Below, piece by piece: positions 34,642-46,056 of a stretch of 64,000 nucleotides of DNA. The stretch lies in NCBI GenBank assembly GCA_030674185.1, contig CM060315.1:90666926-90730925 (forward strand), written 5' to 3'. The notes beneath the pieces are model-generated. The model had not been told where the DNA came from and made no database searches. It saw only the letters and a program-made list of their open reading frames with translations. Numbering within the stretch: the first letter of the stretch is position 1; every line of letters begins with the position of its first letter. The translations under genes were made by a program, and so were the position numbers. This DNA comes from Monoplex corrugatus (Eukaryota > Mollusca > Gastropoda > Littorinimorpha > Ranellidae).

Positions 34642-35745
34642 TCAGATGCATTCTCTCCAGAAGACCCTGGCATAGATATACGCTACCGCACAGACGGTAA
34701 GTTGTACAACACAAGACGCCTCAAGGCGACCACTAAATGCAGTTACAGCACTCTTCGTGACCACCTTTTCGCAGACGATTGTGCGTTAAATGCTTACAGT
34801 GGTGAACAGATGGAACAATGCATGGACAAATTTTCAACTGCTTGCGACAACTTCGGTCTTACAATAAGCACCAAGAAAACCGAAGTCATGTATCAGCCTC
34901 CCCCAGGTGTTCCATATACTGAACCAAATATCGAGGTCAAGGGCACAAAACTACATGCAGTCGACAACTTCACATATCTCAGCAGTTCCCTATCATGCTG
35001 TGTGCATATCGACGACGAAGTCAACAAACGCATAGTTAAGGCCAGCACTGCTTTTGGGAGGCTGCGTCCTACTGTATGGGACAGAAGAGGTATCTCGGCC
35101 ACAACTAAACTCAAAGCGGTGGTCCTCACCACTCTCCTCTACGGCAGTGAGACCTGGACTGTTTACAGTAGACACGCAAGGAAATTGAATCATTTTCACA
35201 CCAAAAACCTCAGAAAGATTCTCAATATCTGATGGCAAGAGAAGATCCCTGATACAGAAGTACTAGAGAGAGCCAATCTCCCCTCCATCCACACTTTACT
35301 TCAAAAGAGTCAAGTTCGCTGGGCTGGCCATGTGTACCGGATGTCTGACACCAGAATTCCGAAGCAACTCTTCTATGGGAACTAGCGTCTGGCGAGAGAA
35401 CAGTTGGAGGCCAGAGAAAACGGTTTAAAGACAGCTTGAAGCATCGCTAAAGTCCCTCAACATAGACTGGGAGAATTGGGAAAACCTTGCCCTTGACCGT
35501 ACAGTCTGGCGTAAAAAATCGAAACCGGATGTACCACTTCAGAAGTGTCTCGTATCCAATCTGCACAAGAAAAACGAGCTGCACGGAAAGCTAGGGCTGC
35601 AAACCCTTCAACCACAATAACCGAGCACAGATGTCCAACCTGTGGACGTTACTTCTGTGCCCGGATCGGATTGATCATTCACCTCCGGACACACTGACTC
35701 AAAGCAACTTCATGAAGCCGTGGTCATTGTCGACGACGATAGATG

Positions 35746-37685
35746 AACACCACTTGTGCTTGTACTCGGCCAGAAATTCAAACCGGAAGTTGGTCGGCGA
35801 ATGCATGTCGTCTACTGGATCAGATTCGACAATGTTTATCATCGCAAAGAAACAGCAGATAGCGGTTTTGCACAGTCACACACACGCGCACGCATGTACG
35901 CACACGTTATCAGAAACACTATACAACATCAGGCAAACATGGACACATAGCTCCACAAAGTCCAATGAGCCTTTCTAATGGCAAAATATAAGAATACTTT
36001 ACTCTCAAAAGTAATAGCTGGCATAAATTAAAGAAAACACTTAGGATTTTATTTCTATTTGTTTTCAAGGCAATGATGATTTTTTGTGGATGAAATTAAC
36101 ATCACTGCCACCAAAACTTCAACAGCAGACACTCACTTATAAACTACTTCTACAGTTAAAACTGTTGAGAACTGAGTGTGATAAGTCGCGGGATGAGTAC
36201 GCGGCTTTTGTTTCAAAAATTAGTAACACTGATTAATCATCACCACAGGGGCTAAATCTGAAGACAGAAAATGAGACAGTTTTAAAAGAAGTGGAGAGAT
36301 TTTCAGTAGACAGACCAGACATTGAAAATTTCTTTGTCTGTGGATATGGGAAGATGCATGTTACTGTGAAATAACTGATGAAAATAACTTATTGATAAAC
36401 ATTAGGAATGAGTATAGAAATGGCTGTAAGTCATATACTGCATTGACAGGCATGTATCTTCTGCTGTTACACATTTTAGTTTCATTATGTTATTGAGAAG
36501 GATGTCTTTCTGTGCTAGTATGATACAAAGTCATCTGTGGATCACATTGTTTCAGACTAAATCAGTATATGCACACAAAATCTTAAAATCTCGTATATTA
36601 GCAACATTTGCCTGTAAAGAGTGAAGCTGTAGCTTTTATTTGATTCACATACAAAATTTCAGGAAATTCCATCAAGACATAATGTGAGTTATGTATGTTT
36701 TAAGTTGGCCCAACACATGGGCCCTCACATTATTTGGGTGCAAATGCATACAAAATATCTTACATCTTGAATATAAGTAAGCTTGTAAATAATTTACTGG
36801 TAGCTTTCTGTCTATTTGATTCACATGCAAAATGTCAAGGAAATCCATCAAAAAATAAGCGAAATATGTGCGTTTTAATTTGGTCTGGTATGTGAACCGT
36901 GCTTTTTCCATCGTTCAAATGAGATATTTTACCATTTTTGAAGCCATATAACTCATGAATTTGTCATTTTATGCTGCCCCCCCCAAATTTATGTTTCATA
37001 CAATAGCATTGTTTCTGAGAAAAAGTGATCTCTAGCCAATTCTGTCTTCTTATTTTTGTGTAATGGGGGTGCAAAAATGGCTTGTCAAGCAATTTCGAAC
37101 ATTGACAAAATGGTATATTTATGAAGTTTGCAGCACTGCTGTGTAAATGTATGAACAGATCTGCTTGTATGCTTGCTTTTTTTTTATGTTGTTTATCTTG
37201 TTAAAAATTAAAATCAGGAATAACATTCTCTGCCTGAGGACTTCTGGAAAATTTAGGTTCCTGCAAACTTGCTACATTTCACAATCGGCAAAAACGTACG
37301 TAATACTGCCATTTTTCAAAGTGTGTTATCTCTGGACCTAATACAGCTAGGGACTTACTTTTTTTTGCATTGTGCTAAATTTTTTCTTGTACTTTTCAGA
37401 AATATAAGTGTTAATTACCTTTTCAGAAGTTTAATTTTTGGCTGCCGGTACCTATGTGAAGTTATGAACAAACGACTATTTGGGTGTTACTGTAGTATGT
37501 ATTCTTACAATATTTTCATTTTTATAGCTTGTATTTGTTTGCAACATATCTTCTGAGTGACCCATGACCTGTGTTTTGCAGTTCAACAATGTTAATTTTC
37601 TGCTTTTGAGACCTTTTAAAAGTTGGAGGTGGGTGGACATTCCACTAATGCACATATAGTAAGGCTCAATATGAAAATATTCACA
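35746..37685. other. Non-coding stretch, AT-rich
   Basis: CA/CG run at 35878-35910. Two related blocks at 36600-36720 and 36780-36900 share TTTGATTCACAT.CAAAAT and CCATCAA, an old local duplication. No gene is seen. Confidence 0.5.
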
Positions 37686-37689
37686 ATTA

Positions 37690-39125
37690 AGTGTTACTTG
37701 AGTGGTTCTCATAACTATATTTTTCAGCTCTCTTTATACTGCATGCCTTCACAGCACAAGTAGTTTCATCTTCCTTGGTATATATCTAAAATCTACAGAC
37801 TAAAGAAATGTTGTGAAATTATGTACACAATTTTATCCTTTTATTTTCTTGTATTTAGTGTGAATGAGTCAGCTGTCCAGCCTTCAGGTGTGTCAGCTGG
37901 ACCTGTTGTTAATGTGTTCACATTATTTTGAGCAAAATATGTTCCTTCTCAGGGTTTTCTTCACAAAGTTGTGTGACACTGTGTGATTTTCTGTACAATG
38001 GAACGCCATATTTTCTCTGTTCTAAAGGGCTAGGAAAGGTCCAATTGACTTGCCAGTTAGATTATCTGTCATGGTTTGTGTTTGGTTAGCCCAATATTTT
38101 TCCATAGACAGGTGTTTCATTTTGTTGCTTATGTCATACTTTTTAGACACCATTCAGTAACCATGACCATGATAAATATATGATCATTACCAGTATCAAA
38201 ATCTGCAAACCTACTGTAAGTAAATAAGTACACAGGTCGAAAAGATGGTCAGTCATGGGAAAACTGTCAGTAACTAATTATTACATAATGAATGAGCTTA
38301 ATGATATTGAGCAACATGTAATTCATGATAATTACCTTGAGGCTTTACTTAATAATTTTCAGAAATATGATTGTTTTGGAAGCTGTCAGGATTTTAGGAA
38401 TCTCAGTTAACTTTCATTTAAGCCAGTTGAAGCAATTAATTATTGAATTACAAATTAGCCATTTACTGCAACGTCTAGTGATTTATGCAGGTCTTAGTCA
38501 TCTTGGGAAAACAAAGACCTTTATACTGATATTTTGTTTTTTTTAATTGGTTCAGCCATTCCAAACTAAAGGCACTTTTCATGAAAAAAATGGCACACTT
38601 CTTGTCACAGTTTCTACCACTAAGAAATCCAATAAAGAAAGACATCAAAATTTTAATTATTCAAAAGTCATTACTAATGTTTACTTTTGTCACTCCTAGA
38701 CAATGAATTTAAGATTTTTTTTCTACCATTTTAAAGTTCTTTTCTCTTGCTCTTTTCAATGATGGTAATTACATATTCTATAGAAATATCTGAAATTTGT
38801 GTAACATACCAAGTAGGTGATTAGAGTAGACACGGGGAGAATGAAAGTTCCAGGCAGATGGTCCCAAAACACCAAGAGAACGCTGACCCACAGTTGAAAT
38901 TTTAAATCTAGGAACCTGAAAGGAAAGAGTATCATCATATTTAAGTAAAAAAAAAATACAAACACCACACACACACACACCACACACACAGTAGCCTCTT
39001 TACCGAGTTTGACAAATAAACCCTCTTAAATGAGAAACAGACAGCATGTCACAATGCAGAAGGGCCTAGCGCCTGTGATGATCATGATTTTAAAGGCTAA
39101 ATAATAATGAACTGTCACATTTACA
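37690..39125 (+). repeat. R repeat, diverged copy joined to copy B
   Basis: Matches 5112-6600 and 44670-46056, but with more differences than those two show to each other, including an extra 75 bp block at about 38022-38096. Its right end is continuous with the start of segment B, showing what probably lies just left of copy A outside the window. Confidence 0.7.
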
Positions 39126-40180
39126 GGGCTGGTGAAACCGGGTTGCCTGTGGCAAGTAAAAATCCCGTTGGGCGAAAAAATCAAAAACCAATCGTCCGTT
39201 GGGTGAGTGACAAGTCTGACCCCTGCAGTTATGATTTATTTCAATTTTCCAAACTTTCCGATCAGCCGACTGATTTTGTCTGCAATGATCGAGTCTGCCA
39301 ATGTTCACGCAAAAACGAGGCTATTATAGAGAAAGGCAACTCTTGCTTCCTGTAGGCCTGTCAGTGAAGGGAGTCTGTGCGATACAATCAAGTGTTTACA
39401 GATCAGCGAACTTTCGCCCAATCTGTCCATTTTGGTCGAACGGTTAGAAGCTTATTATTAAGTACGGAAACCAGAGAAAATAATACAACATACGTCTTAT
39501 CGACATGAAGGGAGGGGGAGGGGGAGAGAATGTGTGTGCTATTTGCAAGGAAATTTGACAGACAGCAAATTTGATGCATCACTTAAGAAGATAATATGTC
39601 TAAGAAACTAGTTTAGAAGATGAAGACACTACCTGACAATTTTCTCGCATTACCTTCACATTGTCTCTAAAGACATAAATTTCAGTTAGGGTGGATTGAA
39701 TATTTTCAAAGTGTTTCCCATCACAATAAACTCCTGAAGCAAGAAAACACACACACACACACACACTGTGTACACACACACACAAAAGAGATAGACTTAT
39801 ACAACAACAAATTGAAAATTCTAAAAAAATAAATAAATAATAAAAAATAAAAAATAAACCCCCCAAAAAAAAAGAAAACCAACAAAACAAAACAAACACA
39901 CAAATACACACACACACGAGTCTGAGCTAGATCCCTTTCAGTACGACCGAGACGTTGATCTCTCCCGGAAATGTACATTTCCTAGTAACGTCGGATAAAC
40001 TTAGTAATGGTTGCGAGGGTTATGTCTCTTAGGTGATTGTTGTATTCGTCATAATAGACCTATGCCACACCTCCGTTTCAAGTCTTTCTCTCTCTCTCTA
40101 CTCATATTTGTGAATTTTAACAGTATGAGTTGTGTCAAAGTATGTGTCAATTTTTTCTTTGGTATGAGTTCCATCACAGA

Positions 40181-41230
40181 TCAAGTCTTGTTGGTCTGAC
40201 TTACTCGTCTTCCATATCTGGTGACGTGTTGTCTGGAACTCAGTGTTGTGTCTATTGAAGCTGGAGCTGGCGATGGTTGATGCGTGTCTGTTGTGTGTAC
40301 ATCTGGTGTACATTGTACAGTCACTGGTGATTGCATTGATTGTCTTGGCAGTGATGTTTGGTTTGTGGGCGATGTGTGTACATCTAGTGTACGATGTACA
40401 GTCACTGGTGGGTGCACCCATTGTCTTGATGGTGACACTGGTGTTGGGCTCACTGGTGTTGGTGGAGGATTGTCTTTGACCAACGGGGTGGCTATGACTG
40501 CTGCTCGGTTGCGTCTCACCGTTCCCTTTGGAGTCCTGATGATGTACGAACGAGGTTCATTAGTGGTGGAGATGACAGTGCCTGGGTGTTGCATGTCGCG
40601 GATCCATACCGGGTCACCAGGTTGAAGAGCTGGCAGTCTTCTTGCGGCATGTCGTTGGTTGAAGTTGTTTCATGACTTTTCCTTAATCGCTGCCTCTTTC
40701 CTCTGTATCAAGTCATGATCTGGGTTGTAAGGCTTCAGGATATTCGGGAAAACTGGTAGTATAGTTTGCAGTTTTCTTCCCATGAGGAGCTCAGCAGGCG
40801 ATAGTCCGTTTTGGAGAGGTGTTGCCCTGTACATGAGGAGGGCAAGGTATGGATCTTTGTTCTTCCTGAGTAATTGCTTGAGTGTTCGCACTGCTCTCTC
40901 AGCTTCCCCATTGGACTGGAGGTGTTTGGGCGAGCTTGTCACATGTGTGAAGCCATATATTGAAGCAAACTCAGAAAATTCATGAGAAGCAAACTGAGGA
41001 CCGTTGTCGGAGACCACTACATCTGGTATACCTTGAGCTGCGAATACACTCTTGATTTGGTGGATTGTCGCAGTAGTTGTAGGTCTGCTGAGAAGTTTGA
41101 CCTCAATCCATCTGGAGTAATAGTCTACAACGACCAAGTAAGTCTTGCCGAAGAGTTCAAAAAGGTCCATCCCTAAGCGTGACCATGGGCGATCTGGAAG
41201 GATGATGGAAGGAGGGGTTGAAACAGAAAC
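40181..41230 (-). pseudogene. Ty3/Gypsy-type integrase fossil, copy B
   Basis: Uninterrupted integrase core from 41170 to 40673 on the minus strand. Catalytic residues are all present: Asp in VVDYYSRW, Asp in VVSDNGPQF and Glu in SNGEAERAV, with 35 residues between the last two (DD35E). The frame stays open upstream of the first Met back to about 41225 and ends there at a stop. A single in-frame TGA at 40670-40672 precedes the C-terminal tail (RHAARRLPALQPGDPVWI, then RTPKGTVRRNR and a Pro/Ser/Thr-rich end to 40181). The same TGA is in copy A. The tail holds two related 27-residue segments (S.RQ...PVTV..T.DVHT); copy A has one. No other retroelement domains or LTRs are seen, so it is a fragment. 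Confidence 0.85.
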
Positions 41231-41778
41231 ACACTGATTTCACTTTGTATTTGCACTTTGCTAGGCATTTACTGCATAGTCCCGTAGGTCGTTTTCTTTG
41301 ATTAAGACCGATTGTTTTTATACCTGTAACTCCCACCTACCTCTGTTTGTTTGCTTGTTAGTTTTATCATTACTCCTTGACTTTTACAATGTTTTTGTTC
41401 GGTAAGATTATCCTCTTCTACCCCTCTACCCCACCAGATAATCACAGATGGTTTTGTCATAACCCAGCACGGGACATGCTCGTTGCATGCGCGTGCGTAT
41501 ACGTGTGCACATGAACACACACACACACACACACATACACGCACGCACGCGTGCGCATGGTTACATACACACATACAGCCCTGAGCAATCTGTTAAAGCC
41601 TGATTGTTCTAATGTTATGATTGCTTTTCTATTGTCCTATAATTTTTTTAATGTTAATTGATATGTTAAACAGTCTTTATGATTTATGGTTTGTGCCATA
41701 CATTCATTCCATACAGTAATTTACACTACATGCATACCTGTGTATATATATATCAACACACTCAGAAACAGATATATA

Positions 41779-43391
41779 CTCCTAATCATAATTTAAGGGC
41801 CACTTCTTCCTTCCTCTCTAATTTTAAGTTGAAATAATTGACAATGTTTAGAATTGATTCTATGTTTTATTTCATCATTTCCACACCTGTTTTGGAAAAA
41901 GAAATTAGCACAATGACCCATTAGTGAACAGCACATGCATTTAAAGGAACATCCCCCCCTTTTCAAAAAACAGAAAGTGTCAGATTTGGCCAATCTGTTT
42001 TCAATATCGCGTGTGTCCGCCCCGAGCCTGGATGCATGCTTCACAGCGCCGATGCATCGACCCCACAAGGGTACGGAGTGTGTCCTGAGGGATGGCCGCC
42101 CACTCGATCTGCAGGATGTCGACCAGCCTGGCCAGGGTGCCCGGTGGGGGGTGGTTGTCCCTGATGCGCCTCCCGAGCACATCCCAGAGCTGTTCAATTG
42201 GGTTCAGGTCAGGTGAGCACGCTGGCCAGGCCATACGGACGACTTCATGCTGCTCCAGGAAGTCGGTCACAAGGCGTGCTCGATGCGCAAGTGCATTGTC
42301 GTCCTGGAAGATGGCGCCTTGACCAAGGTCCACAAGCGCAGGCAGTGCCACGGCCGCCAGAACCTCGTCCCGGTACCGGACCCCGTTCAGGATGCCGTCA
42401 ATGGGGAGCAGGGGGGTCCGGGTACCACGGCTCATGCCACCCCACACCATCACCGACCCGCCGCCGTACCGGTTATGCTCTTGGACAGTGGCGTCAGCGA
42501 ACCTCTCCCCTTGACGTCGCCACACCCGAGCCCGGCCATCGTTAAAGGTCAGGGTGAACCTGGACTCATCCGAAAACAAGACCCGGGCCCACTGTTGCCT
42601 TGTCCAGGTCACGTGCTCCCTGGCCCAGGTCATGCGGCGCACTCTGTTGACCGGTGACAGCACGGGTCGGACGGCCGGTCTCCGTGACCTCAAGTTTGCC
42701 TCATGTAGCCGTCTTCTCACCGTGCTGCAGCTGATGTTAGCACCTGTTGCGTCCCTCAGCTGACCCCTCAAGGTCACCGCAGTGGATGCCCTTTCCCTCA
42801 GGACGGAGAGGGCAAGGTAGCGGTCTTGCTGTCTTGTCGTTACTCTGGGTCGACCCGTGTGACGCCTTTCCTGGACTGCTCCAGTCTCATTGAAGCGCTC
42901 CAGCAGTCTCCGGATTGTGGAATGCGACACTTCAAGTCGTCTAGCAACTTCCCGCTGCGCTAGGCCTTCATCAAGCAGAGCGAGGGCTCTCCCCCGCTGC
43001 TCATCCGTCATCCGTCGTCTTGCAAGCATGGTTAAAACGAACCAAGAACGGGTCCTTTTTATCCTCGTCTGCGGGCAACTTTGGCTGGAGTAGTGTTCAA
43101 AAAGGGCTTGCCTTGCACGTGCAAAGCGAATTTTGTCGCTACCTTGCCTGCGTCGTCAGAGAGACCCTGCTGAAGATTCGACAATTTCGTGTGGAAATTG
43201 TCTTCCTTGGGCCGCCCATTGCAAATCGGCAAATCCCCAAACACGTGCCAAAAGGAAACTGCAATGTTGTCTGAGCTCTTATCCATTCAGTTACGGCAAC
43301 GAATTGGAGAAAAGAGTAAGAGAAAATAGGTTATTTCTCCTTTCAAAAATTGACTCAAAAACGTTCCTGGCCCTTCAATAATGACGTGTAG
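41779..43391 (-). mobile_element. Tc1/mariner-family transposon, apparently complete
   Basis: 1613 bp, bounded by TA on each side (41777-41778, 43392-43393). Imperfect inverted ends: CTCCTAATCATAATTTAAGG on the left and CTACACGTCATTATTGAAGG read inward from the right, both continuing GGCCA or GCCA. Copy A has the empty site at about 3803. The interior is clearly richer in G and C than its surroundings. Confidence 0.9.
42001..43029 (-). CDS. Tc1-type DDE transposase, 342 residues, intact
   Basis: Cuts the element out and joins it at TA sites. ATG at 43029, stop at 42001, no interruption, normal length for the family (about 340). The N-terminal paired-type helix-turn-helix DNA-binding region spans residues 1-110 (RGRALALLDEGLAQREVARR, then HSTIRRLLERF), with GRPRVT as an AT-hook-like linker at about 58-63. 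Catalytic domain: first Asp in VLFSDESRFTL (about 153), second in IFQDDNALAH (about 245), Glu in NPIEQLW (about 280). The last two are separated by 34 residues (DD34E), the Tc1 signature. A Gly-rich GGGSVMVWGG box lies between. Coding sequence is GC-rich unlike its neighbours, consistent with recent arrival. Possibly still able to move; expression unknown. Confidence 0.92.
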   Translation of the reverse strand: MLARRRMTDEQRGRALALLDEGLAQREVARRLEVSHSTIRRLLERFNETGAVQERRHTGRPRVTTRQQDRYLALSVLRERASTAVTLRGQLRDATGANISCSTVRRRLHEANLRSRRPAVRPVLSPVNRVRRMTWAREHVTWTRQQWARVLFSDESRFTLTFNDGRARVWRRQGERFADATVQEHNRYGGGSVMVWGGMSRGTRTPLLPIDGILNGVRYRDEVLAAVALPALVDLGQGAIFQDDNALAHRARLVTDFLEQHEVVRMAWPACSPDLNPIEQLWDVLGRRIRDNHPPPGTLARLVDILQIEWAAIPQDTLRTLVGSMHRRCEACIQARGGHTRY

Positions 43392-43531
43392 TATATATAC
43401 TACTTCTCACCCTACCCCACATTTTTACATGCACATTACATGTACACAAGGCAACAAACAGTAGGCTTAGAAACACAGACAAACTGAGGACAAAGAGGGT
43501 CAATCACATTGTGAAAATCACATCGACCACA

Positions 43532-44000
43532 TTAATATTTAGAATGGATGGCATTAAAACCATCAGGAGAGATTGTTTGCCTCTTTGTCATCCAAAAGTG
43601 TTCTCTGGTTAGACGCCGAGTGCGGGAACTGGAATATTGTTTTTCTATGGCAATGCATTGGAGATGAGAGAGGGAGTAGTCACATTAGTTAAAGTGTTGG
43701 GTCACCAGGGAACCAGTGTTGCAGTTAATATTTGAACGATGGAGGTAAAACCTTTGTTTGAGGGATTTTTTTGTTTCACCAATGTACTGAGATTTGGTGC
43801 ACCTGACACAAAATAGTAGATATATTAAGTTGGTAGTTTCACAGCACATGTTGGTTCGGATGGTAAATGTTTCTCAGGTGACAGAGCTTGTGAAAGTTGT
43901 GGTTTGTACAACGTGATTGTCACAAATTACAGTGGTCCTTGTTGCATTTAAAACAGCCTGGTTGTCCATCTGTTGTGGGAGAGGGAAGGGCAGATGGCAT
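43532..44000 (-). pseudogene. Penelope-like element, GIY-YIG endonuclease fossil (copy B)
   Basis: Near-identical to 3947-4425: Cys-rich lead, LIYLLFC, YIGETKKSLKQRF, QHFN and a C-terminal REHFW-type segment. It carries the same two in-frame stops, so it was already dead before the duplication. A 7-base loss in the Cys-rich lead and a changed last codon distinguish it from copy A. In Penelope-like elements this domain makes the nick that primes reverse transcription. No reverse transcriptase is recognisable upstream. Confidence 0.8.
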
Positions 44001-44599
44001 ACATACACATACACATATACACACACACACTCTCTCTCTCTCTCAATAGTATCATACACTATCTCTTTCTCTCCCTCACACACACTCACACTTTAAAAGT
44101 AAGTGATTAAAATTATGAAAGAGGAAAAATATTGCAGGATGACGATGAAATAATTTGCAACAAACATAACAAACAACCAGTCGGGCTAAAATAAACTTTG
44201 GCTACGTAAGCAAAAACATTATGAGTTTAAATTATAAATACAGGCCTATATGTATTACTTTTAGAATAAAACTGGCACAGAGAATCCATGTAATCTTTGA
44301 GATCAATCATCTGACAACTGCCTTTTAGTTTTACATCTTCATGTTATCACTAGATCTCTCACTGTACACCTCCCGTCACCTTGATGAAAGTCTCCAGAAG
44401 AAAGTTTGACCACCATTGTTGTAACAGTGGCTTATTCCAGGCAGAATATTTTTTATTCATCATCATAAACTGATAAAGAGAATTTTACTACTTAATTTTT
44501 CGGAGCAGCATCTGAACATGTTGGACTAGTGAAAATCTCTGCAAGTTAGTAGATCTTAAGATCCACGAGCCCGGTTGGCTAGTAGAAAAATTTAACCTG

Positions 44600-46056
44600 C
44601 TCCAGGCCTCCACAAAGAACAGGTACACTAGACTGCTATCTGCAAATAAGTTAAGAAGAACTAATTTCAGATTTGTCAGCTCTCTTTATACTGCATGCCT
44701 TCACAGCACAAGTAGTCTGTTTTATCTTCCTTGGTATTTTTCCATAATCTACAGACTAAACAAATGTAAATTATGTACAAAAATCTTCTCCTTTTCTTGT
44801 ATTTAGTGTGTGCGAGTCAGCTGTCCAGCCTTCAGGTGTGTCAGCTCGACCTGTTATTAATATGTTCAGATTATTTTGAGCAAATATGTTCTTTTTCAGG
44901 GTTTTCTTCACAAAGTTGTGTGACATTGTGTGATTTTCTGTACAATGGAACACCATATTTTCTCTGTTTAAAATATTTTTCTACAGACAGGTGTTTCACT
45001 TTGTTGCTTAGGCCTATGAGTCATACTTTCTGGACACCCCTTAGTAACCATGACCATGATAGATAGATATATGGTCATTACCAGTATCAAAATCTACAAA
45101 CCTAAAGTAAATAAATAAGTACACAGGTTGAAAAGATGGTTATTCATGACAAAACTGTCAGTAACTAATTATTACATAATGAATGAGCTTAATGTCAATA
45201 ATGATACTGAGGAACATGTAATTCAACATGATAATTACCTTGAGGCTTTACTTAAAAATTTCCAGAAACTTGTTTTGGAAGTTGTCAGGATTTTAGGAAT
45301 CTCAGTTAACTTTCATTTGAGCCAGTTGAAGCAGTTAATTATTTATTTATGAACTGCTCATTTACTGCAATGTAGGGTCTATAGTGATTTATGAAGACCT
45401 GTCTTAGTCGTCTTGGGTAGGCTAAACAAAGAACCGTTCGACTGATATTTTAAATTTTTCAATCAGTTCAGCCATTCCAAATTTATGTTGCTTTTTGTGA
45501 AGAAATGGCACACATGCAGTCATAGTTTCTACTAAGTAATCCAATAAAAAAATAGACATCAAAATCTTAATTATTCAAAAAATCATAACTTTCATCAGTC
45601 ATAGACAATCAATCTAACAACTTTTATACCATTTCAAAGGGTTTTTTTATTTTGTTTTTTGCTCTTTTCATTGATGGTAATTACATATTTAATAGAAATG
45701 TTTCAAATGTTTTGTAACATACCAAGTAGGTGTTAAGATGAGGGGAGAATGAAAGTTCAAGGCAGATGGTCCCAAGACACCAAAAGTTGGCCCATGTGCC
45801 ACAGTTGATCATTTAAATCTATGAACCTGAAGGGAAAGAATGCTCGTATCATCATGTTTCAGTAAAAACAAAATCATACAAACACCGCATACATACACAT
45901 ATGATATGTACACACACACACACACACACACAAGTGTGACAAACACAACACACGACGTGACACGTAACTGGTAACTACTTTTACAGAGTTTGACAAATAA
46001 ACCCTTTAAAATGAGAAACAGATGAGATAGCATGTCAAAGTTCAGAAGGGCTTGTG
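44600..46056 (+). repeat. R repeat, copy in segment B
   Basis: Near-identical to 5040-6520. Interrupted at 46057 by a 2765 bp insert; its last part resumes at 48822. Confidence 0.65.

Larger units (their letters stand above)
30629..35690 (+). pseudogene. LINE polyprotein fossil: endonuclease, reverse transcriptase, terminal finger
   Basis: Endonuclease blocks: LTIGTWNVRTLL (30635), VDIAALSETRLT (30745), ISAYAPT (30985), RDFNARVGSD (31098; the first residue is Arg instead of the usual Gly). A degraded TDHWL follows near 31380. Reverse transcriptase: KAPGADAIPAEIYK (32140), FVDLTKAFDTVSREGLW (32490), NGVKQGCVLAPTLFS (32662), and after the hAT insert the active site FADDCALNAYSG (34768). C-terminal: YGSETWT (35141) and WAGHVYRM (35320). 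The last residues form CPTC and IIHLRTH spaced like a C2H2 finger (35634-35693). Frameshifts are near 30825, 31140 and elsewhere; stops include TGA at 31376 and 35233. Its family differs from the LINEs at 14.3 and 58 kb; clade not assigned. Confidence 0.8.
29890..35745 (+). mobile_element. Decayed LINE (APE-RT with C-terminal Cys/His finger), split by a hAT element
   Basis: The span runs from a non-coding leader (about 29890-30628) to GTCGACGACGATAGATGAAC at about 35725. The coding part is at 30629-32730 and 34642-35690, in the same orientation on both sides of the hAT insertion. When the insertion and one copy of its TCAGAT duplication are ignored, the reading frame continues exactly. Numerous stops and frameshifts mark it as dead. 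Confidence 0.8.
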
